Shown here: piece by piece, positions 18,389 through 30,737 of the stretch
Layout of the letters: every line of letters starts with the position of its first letter
Position numbering within the stretch: position 1 is the stretch's first letter
Assembly: GCF_013911755.1 (NCBI RefSeq)
Contig: NZ_JACESP010000024.1
Span: forward strand, 1-58,624
From: Sphingosinicella sp.
GTDB taxonomy: Bacteria; Pseudomonadota; Alphaproteobacteria; Sphingomonadales; Sphingomonadaceae
Length of the DNA stretch: 58,624 nt
Direction of reading: 5' to 3'
The notes under the pieces: model-generated
Told to the model about the DNA's origin: nothing
What the model saw: the letters and a program-made list of their open reading frames with translations, nothing else
Databases searched by the model: none
Program-made: the position numbers and the translations under genes

Positions 18389-21124
18389 ATGAGCATGACC
18401 GACCGTTTTCACCGCGTTACCGACCGCCGCGCGATCATCGATCGCCGCGAGATAGCCGAGGCTCTGGCTGCGATTCCCGCCGACCGCGCCGCTGCCGTCG
18501 GCGTGCTTCGCATCGCGCTTGCGGACGCGCGCACCGAACTCAAGCGGCGCCTGGAAGCAGCACCCAACAAGGGACTGGAGCTTGCGAACGGCTACGCGTT
18601 CCTCACCGACCAGCTGGTGCGGCTCGTTTTCGATTTCGCGACGCAGCGGCTCTATCCCGCAAGCAACCCCAGCGCCGCCGAGCGCATCGCGGTGTGCGCG
18701 GTCGGCGGCTACGGCCGCGCCGAGATGGCGCCGTTTTCGGACGTCGACATCCTGTTCCTCACCGCGCAGAAATCCACGGGCTGGATCGAGCAGGTCGTCG
18801 AGACGATGCTCTACACGCTGTGGGATCTCGGGCTGAAGGTCGGCCACGCCACGCGCTCGATCGCGGATGTCGTGCGTCTGTCGCGCGAAGATGTGACGAT
18901 CCGCACCGCGATGCTGGAGGCGCGCTACGTGTGGGGCGACGAGGCGCTTTACGACGAGTCGAACGCACGGTTCCTGAAGGATGTCGTCTCCGGCACCGAA
19001 CGCGACTTCACGCAGGCCAAGCTCGCCGAGCGCGACGCGCGCCACACACGCATGGGCGACAGCCGCTATGTCGTCGAGCCCAACATCAAGGAAGGCAAGG
19101 GCGGGCTGCGCGATCTCCATACCTTGTTCTGGATCGGCAAGTACGTGCTGCGCGTGGAACGCGCTGCTGATCTCGTCGACAAGGGCCTGCTGACCCCGCG
19201 CGAATACCGCCAGTTCAACAAGGCCGAGAATTTCCTGTGGGCGGTGCGCATCAACCTGCACGACATCGCGAAACGCGGCGAGGAACGGCTGACCTTCGAC
19301 ATGCAGCGCGAGCTTGCGCAGCGGCTTCATTATCAGGACCGCGCGGGCATGTCGGCCGTCGAGCGCTTCATGCGCCATTATTTCCTTATCGCGCGGCAGG
19401 TTGGCGATCTCACCGGCTTGTTCCTCTCGCACCTTGAAGAGACATATGCGGAAAGCCGCATCCGCCTGCCGAGCATGCGCCGCGCGCCCAAAAAGCTGAA
19501 CGGCTTCACCGTGCAGCGGGGCCGCCTCGGCGTGCCGAGTGACGACTTTTTCGCGAAGGACCCCGTGCGGCTTCTCGAAATGTTCGCGCTTGCCGAAAAG
19601 CATGAACTTGAAATCCATCCGCAGGCGATGCGGCAGGCGGGCCGGGATGCGAAGCTGATCGACGCGCGGGTCCGCCGCGATCCGCGTGCGAACACGCTGT
19701 TCATGGATGTGCTCACCAGCCGCCGCGCGCCCGACACGGTGCTGCGCTGGATGAACGAGGCCGGCGTCTTCGGCCGCTTCGTTCCCGATTTCGGCCGCGT
19801 CGTCGCGCGCATGCAATACGACATGTATCACCACTACACGGTCGACGAGCATACGATCCGCGCCATCGGCCTGCTCGCACGCATCGAGAACGGCGAGCTG
19901 ACGGCGGAGCATCCGACGAGCGCGGTGATCATCCACCAGATCGCCTCGCGCCGGGTCATCTACGCGGCGGTGCTGCTGCACGATATCGCCAAGGGGCGCG
20001 GCGGCGATCACAGTCTGCTCGGCGCCGATGTCGCGCTGGCGCTCTGCCCGCGCCTTGGCCTTACGCCGGCGGAGACCGAAACCGTCTCGTGGCTGGTGCG
20101 CTATCACCTGCTGATGTCGGAAACCGCGACGCGCCGCGACCTTTCGGATTTCAAGACGATTCAGGATTTCGTCGCGGTGGTGCAGGACGTGGAGCGCTTG
20201 CGGCTGCTGATGATCCTCACCGTTGTCGATATCCGCGCGGTCGGCCCCGGCCGCTGGACGGAATGGAAAGCGCAGCTGATGCGCGACCTGTATGTCGCCG
20301 CCGAGGAGATGCTGCGCCTTGGCCACCAGCAGCGCGGGCGCGCCGAGCGCATCGCCGCGAAGAAGGACGAATTGAAGGCCGCGCTGGGTTGGAGCGACCG
20401 GGTCTTCAACACCCATGCGAAGCGGTTTTTCGACAGCTACTGGGTCGCTGAGCCCGCCGGCTCGCTGCTCGCCAACGCCCGGCAGATCGCGGAGGCGAAA
20501 GACGAGATTTCGGTTGCGATGACGTGCGACGACGCGCTCGGCGCTACGCAGGTGTCGGTCTACGCACCCGACCATCCCGGCCTTTTCTACCGGATCGCGG
20601 GCGGCATCACGCTCTGCGGCGCGAACATCGTCGATGCACGCATCCATACGACGCGCGACGGCATGGCGATCGACAATCTCGTCGTGCAGACGCCCGCGGG
20701 CCGCGCGCTCGAGGAGGCGCACGCGCTCGAGCGGCTGAAGACGACGATCATTGAGGCGGCTTCGGGGCAGGTGAAGCTTGCGGAGCGGCTTGCGGCGCGG
20801 CCGCTGACGCGGCACCGTGCCGATGTGTTCAAGGTCGAGCCGAACGTGCTTGCCGACAACAAGGCATCGAACCGCTACACGGTGATCGAAGTGCATGCGC
20901 TCGATCGCCCGGCGCTGCTCTATGGGCTGACGCGCACATTGTTCGATGCGCGGCTTTCGATCAGCTCGGCGCATATCGCCACCTACGGCGAGCGCGCGGT
21001 CGACGTTTTCTACGTGACCGATCTCACCGGCGACAAGATCGAGAACGCGCAGCGGCTGAAGAGCATTACGCGCAAGCTGCTGGCCGTGGCCTCGGGCGAC
21101 ATTGAGGCGAAGGCCGCCGCCTGA
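18389..21124 (+). CDS. glnD: GlnD, bifunctional PII uridylyltransferase / uridylyl-removing enzyme
   Basis: The 911-residue nitrogen sensor modifies PII proteins. In order it shows a nucleotidyltransferase domain (GGYGRAEMAPFSDVDILF near residue 105), a GlnD/GlnE-like helical domain, an HD hydrolase domain with LLHDIAKGRGGDHS near 528, and two ACT domains that bind glutamine (about 715 and 815 onward). The start ATG 18389 is preceded by GAGGGG at a proper distance; earlier open codons belong to another frame of mutS. It may share the mutS transcript. A strong hairpin follows the stop. Confidence 0.97.
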   Translation: MSMTDRFHRVTDRRAIIDRREIAEALAAIPADRAAAVGVLRIALADARTELKRRLEAAPNKGLELANGYAFLTDQLVRLVFDFATQRLYPASNPSAAERIAVCAVGGYGRAEMAPFSDVDILFLTAQKSTGWIEQVVETMLYTLWDLGLKVGHATRSIADVVRLSREDVTIRTAMLEARYVWGDEALYDESNARFLKDVVSGTERDFTQAKLAERDARHTRMGDSRYVVEPNIKEGKGGLRDLHTLFWIGKYVLRVERAADLVDKGLLTPREYRQFNKAENFLWAVRINLHDIAKRGEERLTFDMQRELAQRLHYQDRAGMSAVERFMRHYFLIARQVGDLTGLFLSHLEETYAESRIRLPSMRRAPKKLNGFTVQRGRLGVPSDDFFAKDPVRLLEMFALAEKHELEIHPQAMRQAGRDAKLIDARVRRDPRANTLFMDVLTSRRAPDTVLRWMNEAGVFGRFVPDFGRVVARMQYDMYHHYTVDEHTIRAIGLLARIENGELTAEHPTSAVIIHQIASRRVIYAAVLLHDIAKGRGGDHSLLGADVALALCPRLGLTPAETETVSWLVRYHLLMSETATRRDLSDFKTIQDFVAVVQDVERLRLLMILTVVDIRAVGPGRWTEWKAQLMRDLYVAAEEMLRLGHQQRGRAERIAAKKDELKAALGWSDRVFNTHAKRFFDSYWVAEPAGSLLANARQIAEAKDEISVAMTCDDALGATQVSVYAPDHPGLFYRIAGGITLCGANIVDARIHTTRDGMAIDNLVVQTPAGRALEEAHALERLKTTIIEAASGQVKLAERLAARPLTRHRADVFKVEPNVLADNKASNRYTVIEVHALDRPALLYGLTRTLFDARLSISSAHIATYGERAVDVFYVTDLTGDKIENAQRLKSITRKLLAVASGDIEAKAAA

Positions 21125-21128
21125 AAAA

Positions 21129-21156
21129 GGACCCGCGCCCCTCAGGGCACGGGTCC
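21129..21156 (+). terminator. Hairpin downstream of glnD, candidate terminator
   Basis: Twelve-base arms GGACCCGCGCCC and GGGCACGGGTCC, with one mismatch, enclose a four-base CTCA loop five bases after the glnD stop. An A-run precedes the hairpin, but no T-run follows it on the plus strand. It therefore looks like a stable 3-prime end structure rather than a textbook intrinsic terminator. Confidence 0.6.
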
Positions 21157-21436
21157 AACTCCCCGGGTCAGCGTGGAGTGTCTCCGAATTTCCCCATCAC
21201 GGCTGCAAAACCGGAACTACAGCCGGACGCACGCGCGAAACCTGCCGAGAGCGTCTTCTCGCGTAAAGACCTAACTTGGGACGAAGCGCACAAAGCTGCA
21301 ACCGCCCGTTTCGGATGCAGCCGTGTTGCTGTCCTGCATCCCCGCTTTCTGTTGCCGAAAGATCACAGATTCGGGGTGGGCGCCGGAACATATCGGCTGG
21401 GCATGGCTTTGAACCTTCGGAAGCAAGGAGAACGCG
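21157..21436. other. Intergenic stretch without a recognisable gene
   Basis: Between the glnD hairpin and the next start I see only an open frame with no family signal and no good ribosome binding site (GTG at 21178). It lacks the codon pattern of its neighbours. The end of the stretch carries GCAAGGAG, the ribosome binding site of the small membrane protein. It presumably holds that gene's promoter, but I could not assign boxes with confidence. Confidence 0.4.
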
Positions 21437-21730
21437 GTGCTCGAGGTGGTGAAGTGGACGGCGTCGATCAGCGGCATGATTGCGGCGTGCGCGGTTGCCG
21501 CCGATCTCGGCCGGCGTGTCACCGGCTGGGGGTTCGTCTTGTTCCTGCTGTCGAGCGCGGCGTGGATCACAGTCGGGCTGCTCGACGAGGAGGCGGCGCT
21601 CTCGACGCAGAACGCCGTGCTCTTCGTCATCAACGTCGTCGGTGTTTACCGCTACCTGATCCGCAAGGTGTCGCCCGTCAGTGCGACAGCACCAGCGGCA
21701 GCGGCGCGTCCGCCAGCAGCGAGCGGGTGA
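21437..21730 (+). CDS. Small inner-membrane protein (97 aa), unknown function
   Basis: Starts at GTG 21437 with AAGGAG seven bases before it. Three hydrophobic helices are visible (about 8-25, 30-47 and 58-77). The stretch from WGFVLFLLSSAAWITVG through QNAVLFVINVVGVYRYL resembles small YgjV/PnuC-like half-transporter proteins, with a conserved Trp, Gln-Asn and Tyr-Arg, but I cannot name a family with confidence. The C-terminal tail is an Ala/Pro-rich low-complexity stretch. Its last 53 bases overlap, tail to tail, the end of the universal stress protein gene. Confidence 0.7.
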   Translation: MLEVVKWTASISGMIAACAVAADLGRRVTGWGFVLFLLSSAAWITVGLLDEEAALSTQNAVLFVINVVGVYRYLIRKVSPVSATAPAAAARPPAASG

Positions 21731-22475
21731 CGCCGCCCAGGATGAACTCCGCGAACCGCGAGCGGCCATACGCGCCCATCACCAGATAACCGGCGCTGAT
21801 CTCGGCGGCGATGCTGCAGAGCGTATCCGCGACGCTGCCGCCCTTCGCGCGGGCATGGACATCGGCCTTGATCCCGTAGCGGGAGAGGTAGGAAGCCGCC
21901 TCTCGCGCCGGGATGTGCGACGCGAAATCCTCTTCGATGCAGGCGATATGAACGCCCTTCGCGACGCTCAGCATGCTCATCGCGTTGCGCACGGCCTGCG
22001 CCGCCTCGGGCGAACCGTTCCACGCGATGAGCGCGGCGCCCGAGGGATCGAAGCCGATCTGGTCGTCACGAACCGCGAGCACCGGCGCGCGGACTTTCGT
22101 GGCGATTTCGCCGACGATCGGCAGCGCCGCGTCGGGATCGGTAAGTTTGCCGCTCGGGCTCAGCACGATGAGGTCGGTGAGCTGGCTGTGCATCATCACC
22201 GCGACCGATCCGCTGCCGCGCGAATCGATCCAATCCCAAGGCACGCCTTCCTTCTGGAGCTGCGCCTCGATGCGCGTGCGCGTCGCCTCCATCGTTTCGG
22301 CGTAGGCCTCGTAGGCGATCATCGCGCCCGTGAAGGGTTCGCCGGCATAGGCCGCGAAGGGCATGGCCTGCAGGCAGGTCAGGTGTCCGCTGTAGTAGCG
22401 CGCCATGTCGAGCGCCGCCTGAAGGCGCGCGTTCTGTCCGGCATCGTCATGGATATGGACGAGAATCGATTTCAT
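21678..22475 (-). CDS. Universal stress protein, tandem UspA domains
   Basis: A 265-residue protein with two UspA-like halves (about 1-140 and 150-265). The second half has the ATP-binding signature GAYGRSRFAEFILGG followed by VTRSLL. The first half is degenerate, with MHSQLTDLIVLSPSGK where the glycine-rich loop should be. Proteins of this kind bind ATP or AMP and help survival under stress or growth arrest. It is downstream of gyrB on the same strand, 89 bases after its stop, but probably has its own promoter. Confidence 0.9.
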   Translation of the reverse strand: MKSILVHIHDDAGQNARLQAALDMARYYSGHLTCLQAMPFAAYAGEPFTGAMIAYEAYAETMEATRTRIEAQLQKEGVPWDWIDSRGSGSVAVMMHSQLTDLIVLSPSGKLTDPDAALPIVGEIATKVRAPVLAVRDDQIGFDPSGAALIAWNGSPEAAQAVRNAMSMLSVAKGVHIACIEEDFASHIPAREAASYLSRYGIKADVHARAKGGSVADTLCSIAAEISAGYLVMGAYGRSRFAEFILGGVTRSLLADAPLPLVLSH

Positions 22476-22564
22476 CTTCCGCTCTCCTGCTGTTCACCCG
22501 GAAAGGGTGGTACCACCGCCAACGCAAGCAACATTGCGGCAGATCAAGAAGGAGTGCGCGCCGC

Positions 22565-26027
<3,463 letters not shown>

Positions 26028-26039
<12 letters not shown>

Positions 26040-26129
26040 GGCGGCCCCGTCTATCGCGTGCTAGTCTTGGGCGAAAGGGAGACGTCCATGATCCGTGCCG
26101 CCGCGTTGGCCGCCATCCTGCTGTTTTCG
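26028..26129 (+). repeat. Direct repeat, copy 1 of 2 (leader and signal-peptide region)
   Basis: This 102-base stretch recurs at 26844-26945, exactly 816 bases away, with four differences and no gaps. It covers the first four codons of recF on the minus strand, the short region to the next gene, that gene's ribosome binding site (AAGGGAG) and its first 14 codons, which encode the signal peptide. Similarity then drops sharply in the mature coding part. Confidence 0.9.
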
Positions 26130-26810
26130 CCTGCCGCATTTGCCGACCAGACCGCCGTCTACAAGAGTAAGGACGGGAGCCAAATGACGCTGGAAATCGC
26201 AGATAGCGGTCTTGTTCATGTCACGGGAATGGCACCAGGCGGGTCCGGCATTGTTCGCGATGGAGAGTTTTTTCTCATTTTTCATCATAAGGGCGCGGTT
26301 CGTGTAATTCGCAGCACGGACTGGGCCGCGGTTATGGAAAAAACAATCGGCGCTCGGATGCGGCAAATTCGCGAAAGGTTGGGCAAGTCAGAAGCCGAGC
26401 CATCCCCAGCGCCTGTTATCAAACATATGGGAACGGCAAGGGTCGCGGGATTTTCGGGCGAACGGTATATCGTGGATAGATCGGACGAACTCGGAGAGGA
26501 CGAACTGGAATGGGTTGCTACGCGCGATCCGAAGTTCGCCAGGGTAGGTGCCGCATGGGAAAAATTGATGCGCAGCATGAGAACGGTGAGGTCATCACTC
26601 CAGGGGACGGCCGCTGCCAACAAGCAGGACATGGAAATTCAACTGTTTGCGCTTGGAACGCCGCTTCGTACTGCGAGATATGAACTCGTCAGTATGAAGG
26701 CAGGGAAGATTGATCCCGCACGCTTCGTCCTACCGGCTGATCCCATTAGCCGTGCGCAGTTACTGGAAGAAATGACAAACCCTCGGATACCCCACATCTC
26801 GATCCAATAA
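26088..26810 (+). CDS. Putative secreted protein, copy 1 of a tandem paralogous pair
   Basis: A 240-residue product with a signal peptide (MIRAAALAAILLFSPAAFA, cleavage near residue 19). The mature domain begins DQTAVYKSKDGSQMTLEIAD. I do not recognise the family. It aligns along its length with the next gene, most clearly in the ends (FALGTPLR, DPARF, PISRAxLL), but the middle has diverged. Base use is visibly poorer in GC than in neighbours, with runs such as GAGTTTTTTCTC. The start ATG 26088 has AAGGGAG upstream. It is divergent from recF with only 48 bases between. This looks like a relaxed or foreign-like copy joined to a local leader. Confidence 0.75.
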   Translation: MIRAAALAAILLFSPAAFADQTAVYKSKDGSQMTLEIADSGLVHVTGMAPGGSGIVRDGEFFLIFHHKGAVRVIRSTDWAAVMEKTIGARMRQIRERLGKSEAEPSPAPVIKHMGTARVAGFSGERYIVDRSDELGEDELEWVATRDPKFARVGAAWEKLMRSMRTVRSSLQGTAAANKQDMEIQLFALGTPLRTARYELVSMKAGKIDPARFVLPADPISRAQLLEEMTNPRIPHISIQ

Positions 26811-26843
26811 GTAAATCAGCTGGTCGCGCATGAAGGGATGGCC

Positions 26844-26945
26844 CTGCGTCGGCATGGCGGCCCCGTCTATCGCGTGCTAGTCTCGGGCGAAAGGGAGACG
26901 TCCATGATCCGTGCCGCCGCGTTTGCCGCCGTCCTGCTGTTTTCG
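26844..26945 (+). repeat. Direct repeat, copy 2 of 2, carrying a vestigial recF start
   Basis: Second copy of the repeat at 26028-26129. On its minus strand ATGCCGACGCAG still reads as the first four recF residues (MPTQ) before diverging, though recF is 0.8 kb away. This shows the duplication had one endpoint just inside recF. Confidence 0.9.
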
Positions 26946-27620
26946 TCCGCCGCGCTCGCCGACCAGACGGTCGTCTACAAGGGCGATGACGGCAAGAACC
27001 TGACGCTCGAGATCGCGGACAGTGGCGCCGTGCACGTCGGCGGGCCGACACCGGGGCAGACGGCGGTGATCCTGAATGGCGAGCTTTATCTCGTCGATAC
27101 CACGCGTCCCGAGGCGCGCGTCATGCGGATCGCCGATTTCGCCGCGGTGGTCGATGAAGCGATAGGGCCGATCTTCAAGGGCCTGTTCGAGGCGGCGGCG
27201 AAGGCCGACCCCAAGCCGAAAGCCCCGCTTGTCATCGAGGCGGCCGGTACGGCGAGTGTCGCGGGCTTCACCGGCGAGCGCTATCGCGTGAAGGGCCTCG
27301 ATGATCAGAAGCCGGACGAGGCGGTCGAATGGATCGCGACGCGCGATCCCGCGCTCGCCCCCGCCGGAAAGGCGATGCAGCAGTTCATAGAGGCGACGAT
27401 GGTGCTCGCCGTGCCGTTCCTCGGCGAGGCGGCGCCGGAGATGATCGGCGAAATGCGACAGGCGTTCGCGCTCGGCACGCCCCTCCGCGCGGGGACGAAA
27501 TTCGAGCTGGTCAGCGTGAAGGACGGTGCCGTCGATCCCGCCCGCTTCAAGCTGCCGGCCGAACCGATCAGCCGCGCGGCGCTGCTGAACGAGATGAAGG
27601 CGGGGATGCCGGCACAGTGA
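26904..27620 (+). CDS. Putative secreted protein, copy 2 of a tandem paralogous pair
   Basis: A 238-residue protein with the same signal peptide as copy 1 (MIRAAAFAAVLLFSSAALA) and a mature start DQTVVYKGDDGKNLTLEIAD. GC-rich codon use matches the surrounding genome, so this is probably the resident copy. An AGTASVAGFTGERYRVKG segment and a C-terminal RFKLPAEPISRAALLNEM are shared with copy 1. Function is unknown; a periplasmic location follows from the signal peptide. The last 53 bases overlap, tail to tail, the end of the next gene on the minus strand. Confidence 0.8.
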   Translation: MIRAAAFAAVLLFSSAALADQTVVYKGDDGKNLTLEIADSGAVHVGGPTPGQTAVILNGELYLVDTTRPEARVMRIADFAAVVDEAIGPIFKGLFEAAAKADPKPKAPLVIEAAGTASVAGFTGERYRVKGLDDQKPDEAVEWIATRDPALAPAGKAMQQFIEATMVLAVPFLGEAAPEMIGEMRQAFALGTPLRAGTKFELVSVKDGAVDPARFKLPAEPISRAALLNEMKAGMPAQ

Positions 27621-28842
27621 GGTGACGGCCGCGCGCGGTCTCTGCCTTGCATTCCGGTTCGGCTGCAGGCGCAGCGCCTTCAGCGAAGGGGCGAACCTTC
27701 AGCAGCGCGCCGAGCACGCGGCCCGGTTCTTCCGTCACAAGGAAGTGCGCGGAATTTTCGATCACGATCATTTCCGTGTGCGGCGCGCACAGCTCGGCGG
27801 CGAGCCGGGCCGCTGCCGCCATCGGCGTCTGCAGATCATGGCGGCCGGAGACGAAAATCATCGGCACATCGAAATCGTGGCCCAGTGTCTCGCGGAAATC
27901 CCAGTCTGCCACAGAGGCCATCAGTGGATCGAGGGCAAGTTCCGCGTCGGTATTCAGCATGCGCCACATGCCGCGGAGCGACAGCGTGGGCGAGGCAAAT
28001 GCCGTCATGAGCATCCGGCTGGCGATATCTTTCGCACCGGCGCTGTTGTACCAGGAGCCGCGTGCCGCGGAGAGATGCGTCTGTATCTTCGCAATCCACG
28101 CCGAAAAGGCTTCGGTGTCATGGGCGTCCGGCGCCGGACCCGCATCGGCCATGGCTTTTACAAGCGCTGCATTGCCCGTGGTGCGGCCGATCTCGGCAAG
28201 CGCCGCCCGCGTTTCCTCCATATTGCGTTTCCAGCCGGTCAGCTGCCCGAAGCCGACATAGGCATAGAGCAGGTCGGGCCGGCGTTTGGCGACCTCGGCG
28301 CCCAGCACCGTGCCCCAGCTGTGCCCAAGAAGGATCACCTTCTGCTGGCCGGTGCGGCGACGCAGATGCTCGATGAGCGCGATGGCGTCGTCGACGAGCT
28401 GGGTCTTGGTTATGGTACCGCGCAGGGCTTCGCCATCGATCGCGGATCGACCAAAGCCCCTTTGGTCCCACTGCACGACGGTGAAATAATCCTCCCACGG
28501 ACGCTGGAAGCTATAGGCCAGATCGCTCGTCGTTCCGCCGGGACCGCCGTGAAGATAGACGAGGATCGGCTGCCGGCGGTCCTGTCCGCGAATCGTCACC
28601 CACTGGCGGGCACCGCCCAGCTGCACGTATCCCGCTTCGTTGATGCCGCGGGGCGAAACGATGCGCGCGTCTGCAGAATTGGCGCTTTGCAGGAACGCCC
28701 GTACGCCGAGCACAGAGCCGACAGCGACCGCAAGAAGCAGCACCGGCAGCAAAACAAGGTAGCGCAGCACAAACCGCAGCACCTTCCTCTTCCGTGATAC
28801 GGAAGTTTGCGGGGCAGCGGTCACGTCCGGCGAGGATGGCAC
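27568..28842 (-). CDS. Membrane-anchored alpha/beta hydrolase, proline-iminopeptidase-like
   Basis: A 424-residue protein starting at GTG 28842. A basic N terminus (SRKRK) and one transmembrane helix (about 25-47) anchor it, with the enzyme domain probably periplasmic. The domain shows HGGPGG (98-103), WDQRGFGRS (125-133), the nucleophile S175 in LLGHSWGTVLG, an acid in VSGRHDLQTP and a histidine in NSAHFL, the set seen in peptidase family S33. The substrate may be a short peptide or ester. The C-terminal 45 residues are low-complexity. It starts seven bases after the dnaN stop and is probably co-transcribed with it. Confidence 0.87.
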   Translation of the reverse strand: MPSSPDVTAAPQTSVSRKRKVLRFVLRYLVLLPVLLLAVAVGSVLGVRAFLQSANSADARIVSPRGINEAGYVQLGGARQWVTIRGQDRRQPILVYLHGGPGGTTSDLAYSFQRPWEDYFTVVQWDQRGFGRSAIDGEALRGTITKTQLVDDAIALIEHLRRRTGQQKVILLGHSWGTVLGAEVAKRRPDLLYAYVGFGQLTGWKRNMEETRAALAEIGRTTGNAALVKAMADAGPAPDAHDTEAFSAWIAKIQTHLSAARGSWYNSAGAKDIASRMLMTAFASPTLSLRGMWRMLNTDAELALDPLMASVADWDFRETLGHDFDVPMIFVSGRHDLQTPMAAAARLAAELCAPHTEMIVIENSAHFLVTEEPGRVLGALLKVRPFAEGAAPAAEPECKAETARGRHLTVPASPPSSRSAAPRG

Positions 28843-28849
28843 TTGCGCG

Positions 28850-29950
28850 TCAGACGCGCATCGGCATCAGCACGTAGAGCGCCGGCGAGGACTGGCCTTC
28901 GCGGATCAGCGTGGGCGCAGCCGCGTCGGCGAGGTGAATCTCGATCTCGTCGGTCTCGATCTCGCTGAGGATATCCAGCAGATAGCGCGCATTGAAGCCC
29001 ACATCGAGGCTCTCGGACGCGTAGTCGGCGGGGACTTCTTCGGCGGCGGTGCCGGTTTCCGGGCTCGTCACCGAAAGCACGATGCGATCGCGGTCGATGC
29101 TCATCTTCACCGCGCGCGTCTTCTCGGTGGCGATCGCCGCCACGCGGTCCACGCCCTCGGCGAGCGCCTTCGTATCCACCTTCAGCAGCCGGTCGTTCTT
29201 CGTCGGGATCACCCGCGAATAATCGGGGAAGGTGCCGTCGATCAGCTTCGAGGTGAGCACGGCGGTGCCCGCGCGGAAGCGGATCTTGGTGGAGGAGAGC
29301 GAAATCTCGATCTCGCCCGTCACCTCGTCGAGGAGCTTGCGCACTTCGGCGACGCACTTCCGGGGCACGATGATGTCGGGCATCCCGTCCGATCCCGCAG
29401 GCGCGTCGAGCGCGACGCGTGCCAGGCGGTGGCCGTCGGTCGCGACCGCAAGCAGCTTGCCGTCGACGACATGCATGAAGATGCCGTTCAGGTAATAGCG
29501 CGTCTCTTCGGTGGAGATCGCAAAGCGCGTCTTGCCGATGATCTGCTTCAGCGTTTCGGCCGGAAGCTGGAACTTCGTCGGCAGGTCGCTTTCGGCGATC
29601 ATCGGGAAGTCGTCGCGCGGCAGCGTCGCGAGGTTGAAGCGCGCGCGGCCCGCCGCGATTGACATCTTGTCGCCCGCAACCGCGATCTCGACCTGGCTGC
29701 CTTCGGGCAGCTTGCGCACGATGTCGAACAGCGTGTGCGCCGAAACCGTCGTCGCGCCCGCCGTTTCCACCTGCGCGGCGATCGAATCGACCACCTGCAG
29801 GTCGAGGTCGGTCGCCATCAGCTTGAGGCCGCTGTTCTCGACCTCGATAAGGACGTTCGACAGGATCGGGATCGTGTTGCGACGCTCCACCACCGACTGG
29901 ACGTGACCAAGGCATTTGAGCAGCGTCGCCCGCTCGACCGTCGCCTTCAT
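28850..29950 (-). CDS. dnaN: DNA polymerase III beta subunit (sliding clamp)
   Basis: A 366-residue clamp with the three-domain repeat of DnaN. It opens MKATVERATLLKCLGHVQSVVERRNTIPILSN in two parts, includes MMPDII-type central strands, and ends ALYVLMPMRV, matching the conserved terminal VxMPMRL. It forms the ring that tethers polymerase to DNA. dnaA is not adjacent, and no cluster of DnaA boxes was noticed in the 100 bases upstream, so this is not evidently the origin. The gene heads a minus-strand unit with the hydrolase gene. Confidence 0.97.
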   Translation of the reverse strand: MKATVERATLLKCLGHVQSVVERRNTIPILSNVLIEVENSGLKLMATDLDLQVVDSIAAQVETAGATTVSAHTLFDIVRKLPEGSQVEIAVAGDKMSIAAGRARFNLATLPRDDFPMIAESDLPTKFQLPAETLKQIIGKTRFAISTEETRYYLNGIFMHVVDGKLLAVATDGHRLARVALDAPAGSDGMPDIIVPRKCVAEVRKLLDEVTGEIEISLSSTKIRFRAGTAVLTSKLIDGTFPDYSRVIPTKNDRLLKVDTKALAEGVDRVAAIATEKTRAVKMSIDRDRIVLSVTSPETGTAAEEVPADYASESLDVGFNARYLLDILSEIETDEIEIHLADAAAPTLIREGQSSPALYVLMPMRV

Positions 29951-29985
29951 GCGTTTCCCTTCAAACCCCCGATTGTGAGCGCGAG

Positions 29986-29991
29986 ACTATA
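29986..29991 (-). promoter_or_regulatory. Candidate -10 box for dnaN
   Basis: On the minus strand, TATAGT lies about 36 bases upstream of the dnaN start in an otherwise GC-rich gap. No convincing -35 TTGACA is found 16-18 bases further up, so this is a tentative call. Confidence 0.3.
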
Positions 29992-30050
29992 GCGCCTGCG
30001 CCAGCCTTCGGTAGGGTGAATCCGGCCTAGAATGCAAGCCCCCCGCGTCC

Positions 30051-30737
30051 TCAATCGATGCGTTCCACGCGCCCGTCGAGCATGTGGATGCGCCGGTGTG
30101 CCGACGCGGCCACTTCGGGGTCGTGCGTTACGCAGACGATGGTGCGGCCCTCTTTCGCGGCAAGATCGTGGAAGATCTCGATGACGCGCGCCGAATTGAC
30201 GCTGTCGAGGTTGCCGGTGGGCTCGTCGCCGAGGATCAGCGCGGGGTCGTTGGCAAGCGCGCGGGCGATAGCGACGCGCTGGCGCTGCCCGCCGGACATC
30301 TTGTCGGGCGTTTTGTGCTCCTGCCCATCGAGGCCCATCGCGCCCAGCAGGTCGCGGCCGCGCGCGGCTGCCTCCCGGTCGGTGAGACGCCCGAGCCGCC
30401 GCATGGGGAGCGTCACGTTTTCAAGCGCGGTGAACTCGGGCAGCAGGAAGTGGAACTGGAACACGAAGCCGAAGCGCGCGAGGCGCATGTTCGCGCGCGC
30501 ATTGCCGTCCGTATCCGTCGTGTCCTCGCCGTCGAAGAACAGCCGGCCCTCCGTTGGCCGGTCGAGCAGGCCGAGCAGGTAGAGCAGCGAGGACTTGCCG
30601 CACCCCGAAGGGCCGATCACCGCGACGAACTCGCCCTGCCTGATCTCGAACGACACGTCCCGGATCAGCGTGACCGGCGGCTCGACGGCGAGCACGCGTG
30701 TCAGCCCCTCGGCGCGGATCAGCGGCGCGGGCGTCAT
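30051..30737 (-). CDS. ABC transporter ATP-binding protein, LolD/MacB-like
   Basis: A 228-residue nucleotide-binding protein with Walker A GPSGCGKSS, signature SGGQRQRVAIARAL, Walker B ALILGDEPTGNLD and the H-loop VTHD. Around the Q-loop it reads VFQFHFLLPEFTALENV, strikingly like LolD of the lipoprotein-release system. The partner permease and adaptor, however, fit a MacAB-type export pump. The ATG start overlaps the permease stop (ATGA at 30734-30737). It is the last gene of the adaptor, permease, ATPase unit. Confidence 0.92.
   Translation of the reverse strand: MTPAPLIRAEGLTRVLAVEPPVTLIRDVSFEIRQGEFVAVIGPSGCGKSSLLYLLGLLDRPTEGRLFFDGEDTTDTDGNARANMRLARFGFVFQFHFLLPEFTALENVTLPMRRLGRLTDREAAARGRDLLGAMGLDGQEHKTPDKMSGGQRQRVAIARALANDPALILGDEPTGNLDSVNSARVIEIFHDLAAKEGRTIVCVTHDPEVAASAHRRIHMLDGRVERID

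Noticed and set aside
18344-20974. Long open frame (about 876 codons) on the minus strand opposite glnD
   Set aside because: Antisense shadow of a gene with clear nucleotidyltransferase, HD and ACT domains.
21178-21789. GTG-started frame in the gap after glnD
   Set aside because: No family match, no ribosome binding site, and it crosses the better-supported membrane protein gene in another frame.
27568-27620. Frameshift or wrong stop in one of the two overlapping convergent genes
   Set aside because: Both frames are open to natural stops and the overlaps elsewhere follow the same pattern, so true overlap is the simpler reading.
29951-30050. Possible replication origin near dnaN, recF and gyrB
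   Set aside because: dnaA is absent here, and I noticed no cluster of DnaA boxes or AT-rich unwinding region in the gap upstream of dnaN.
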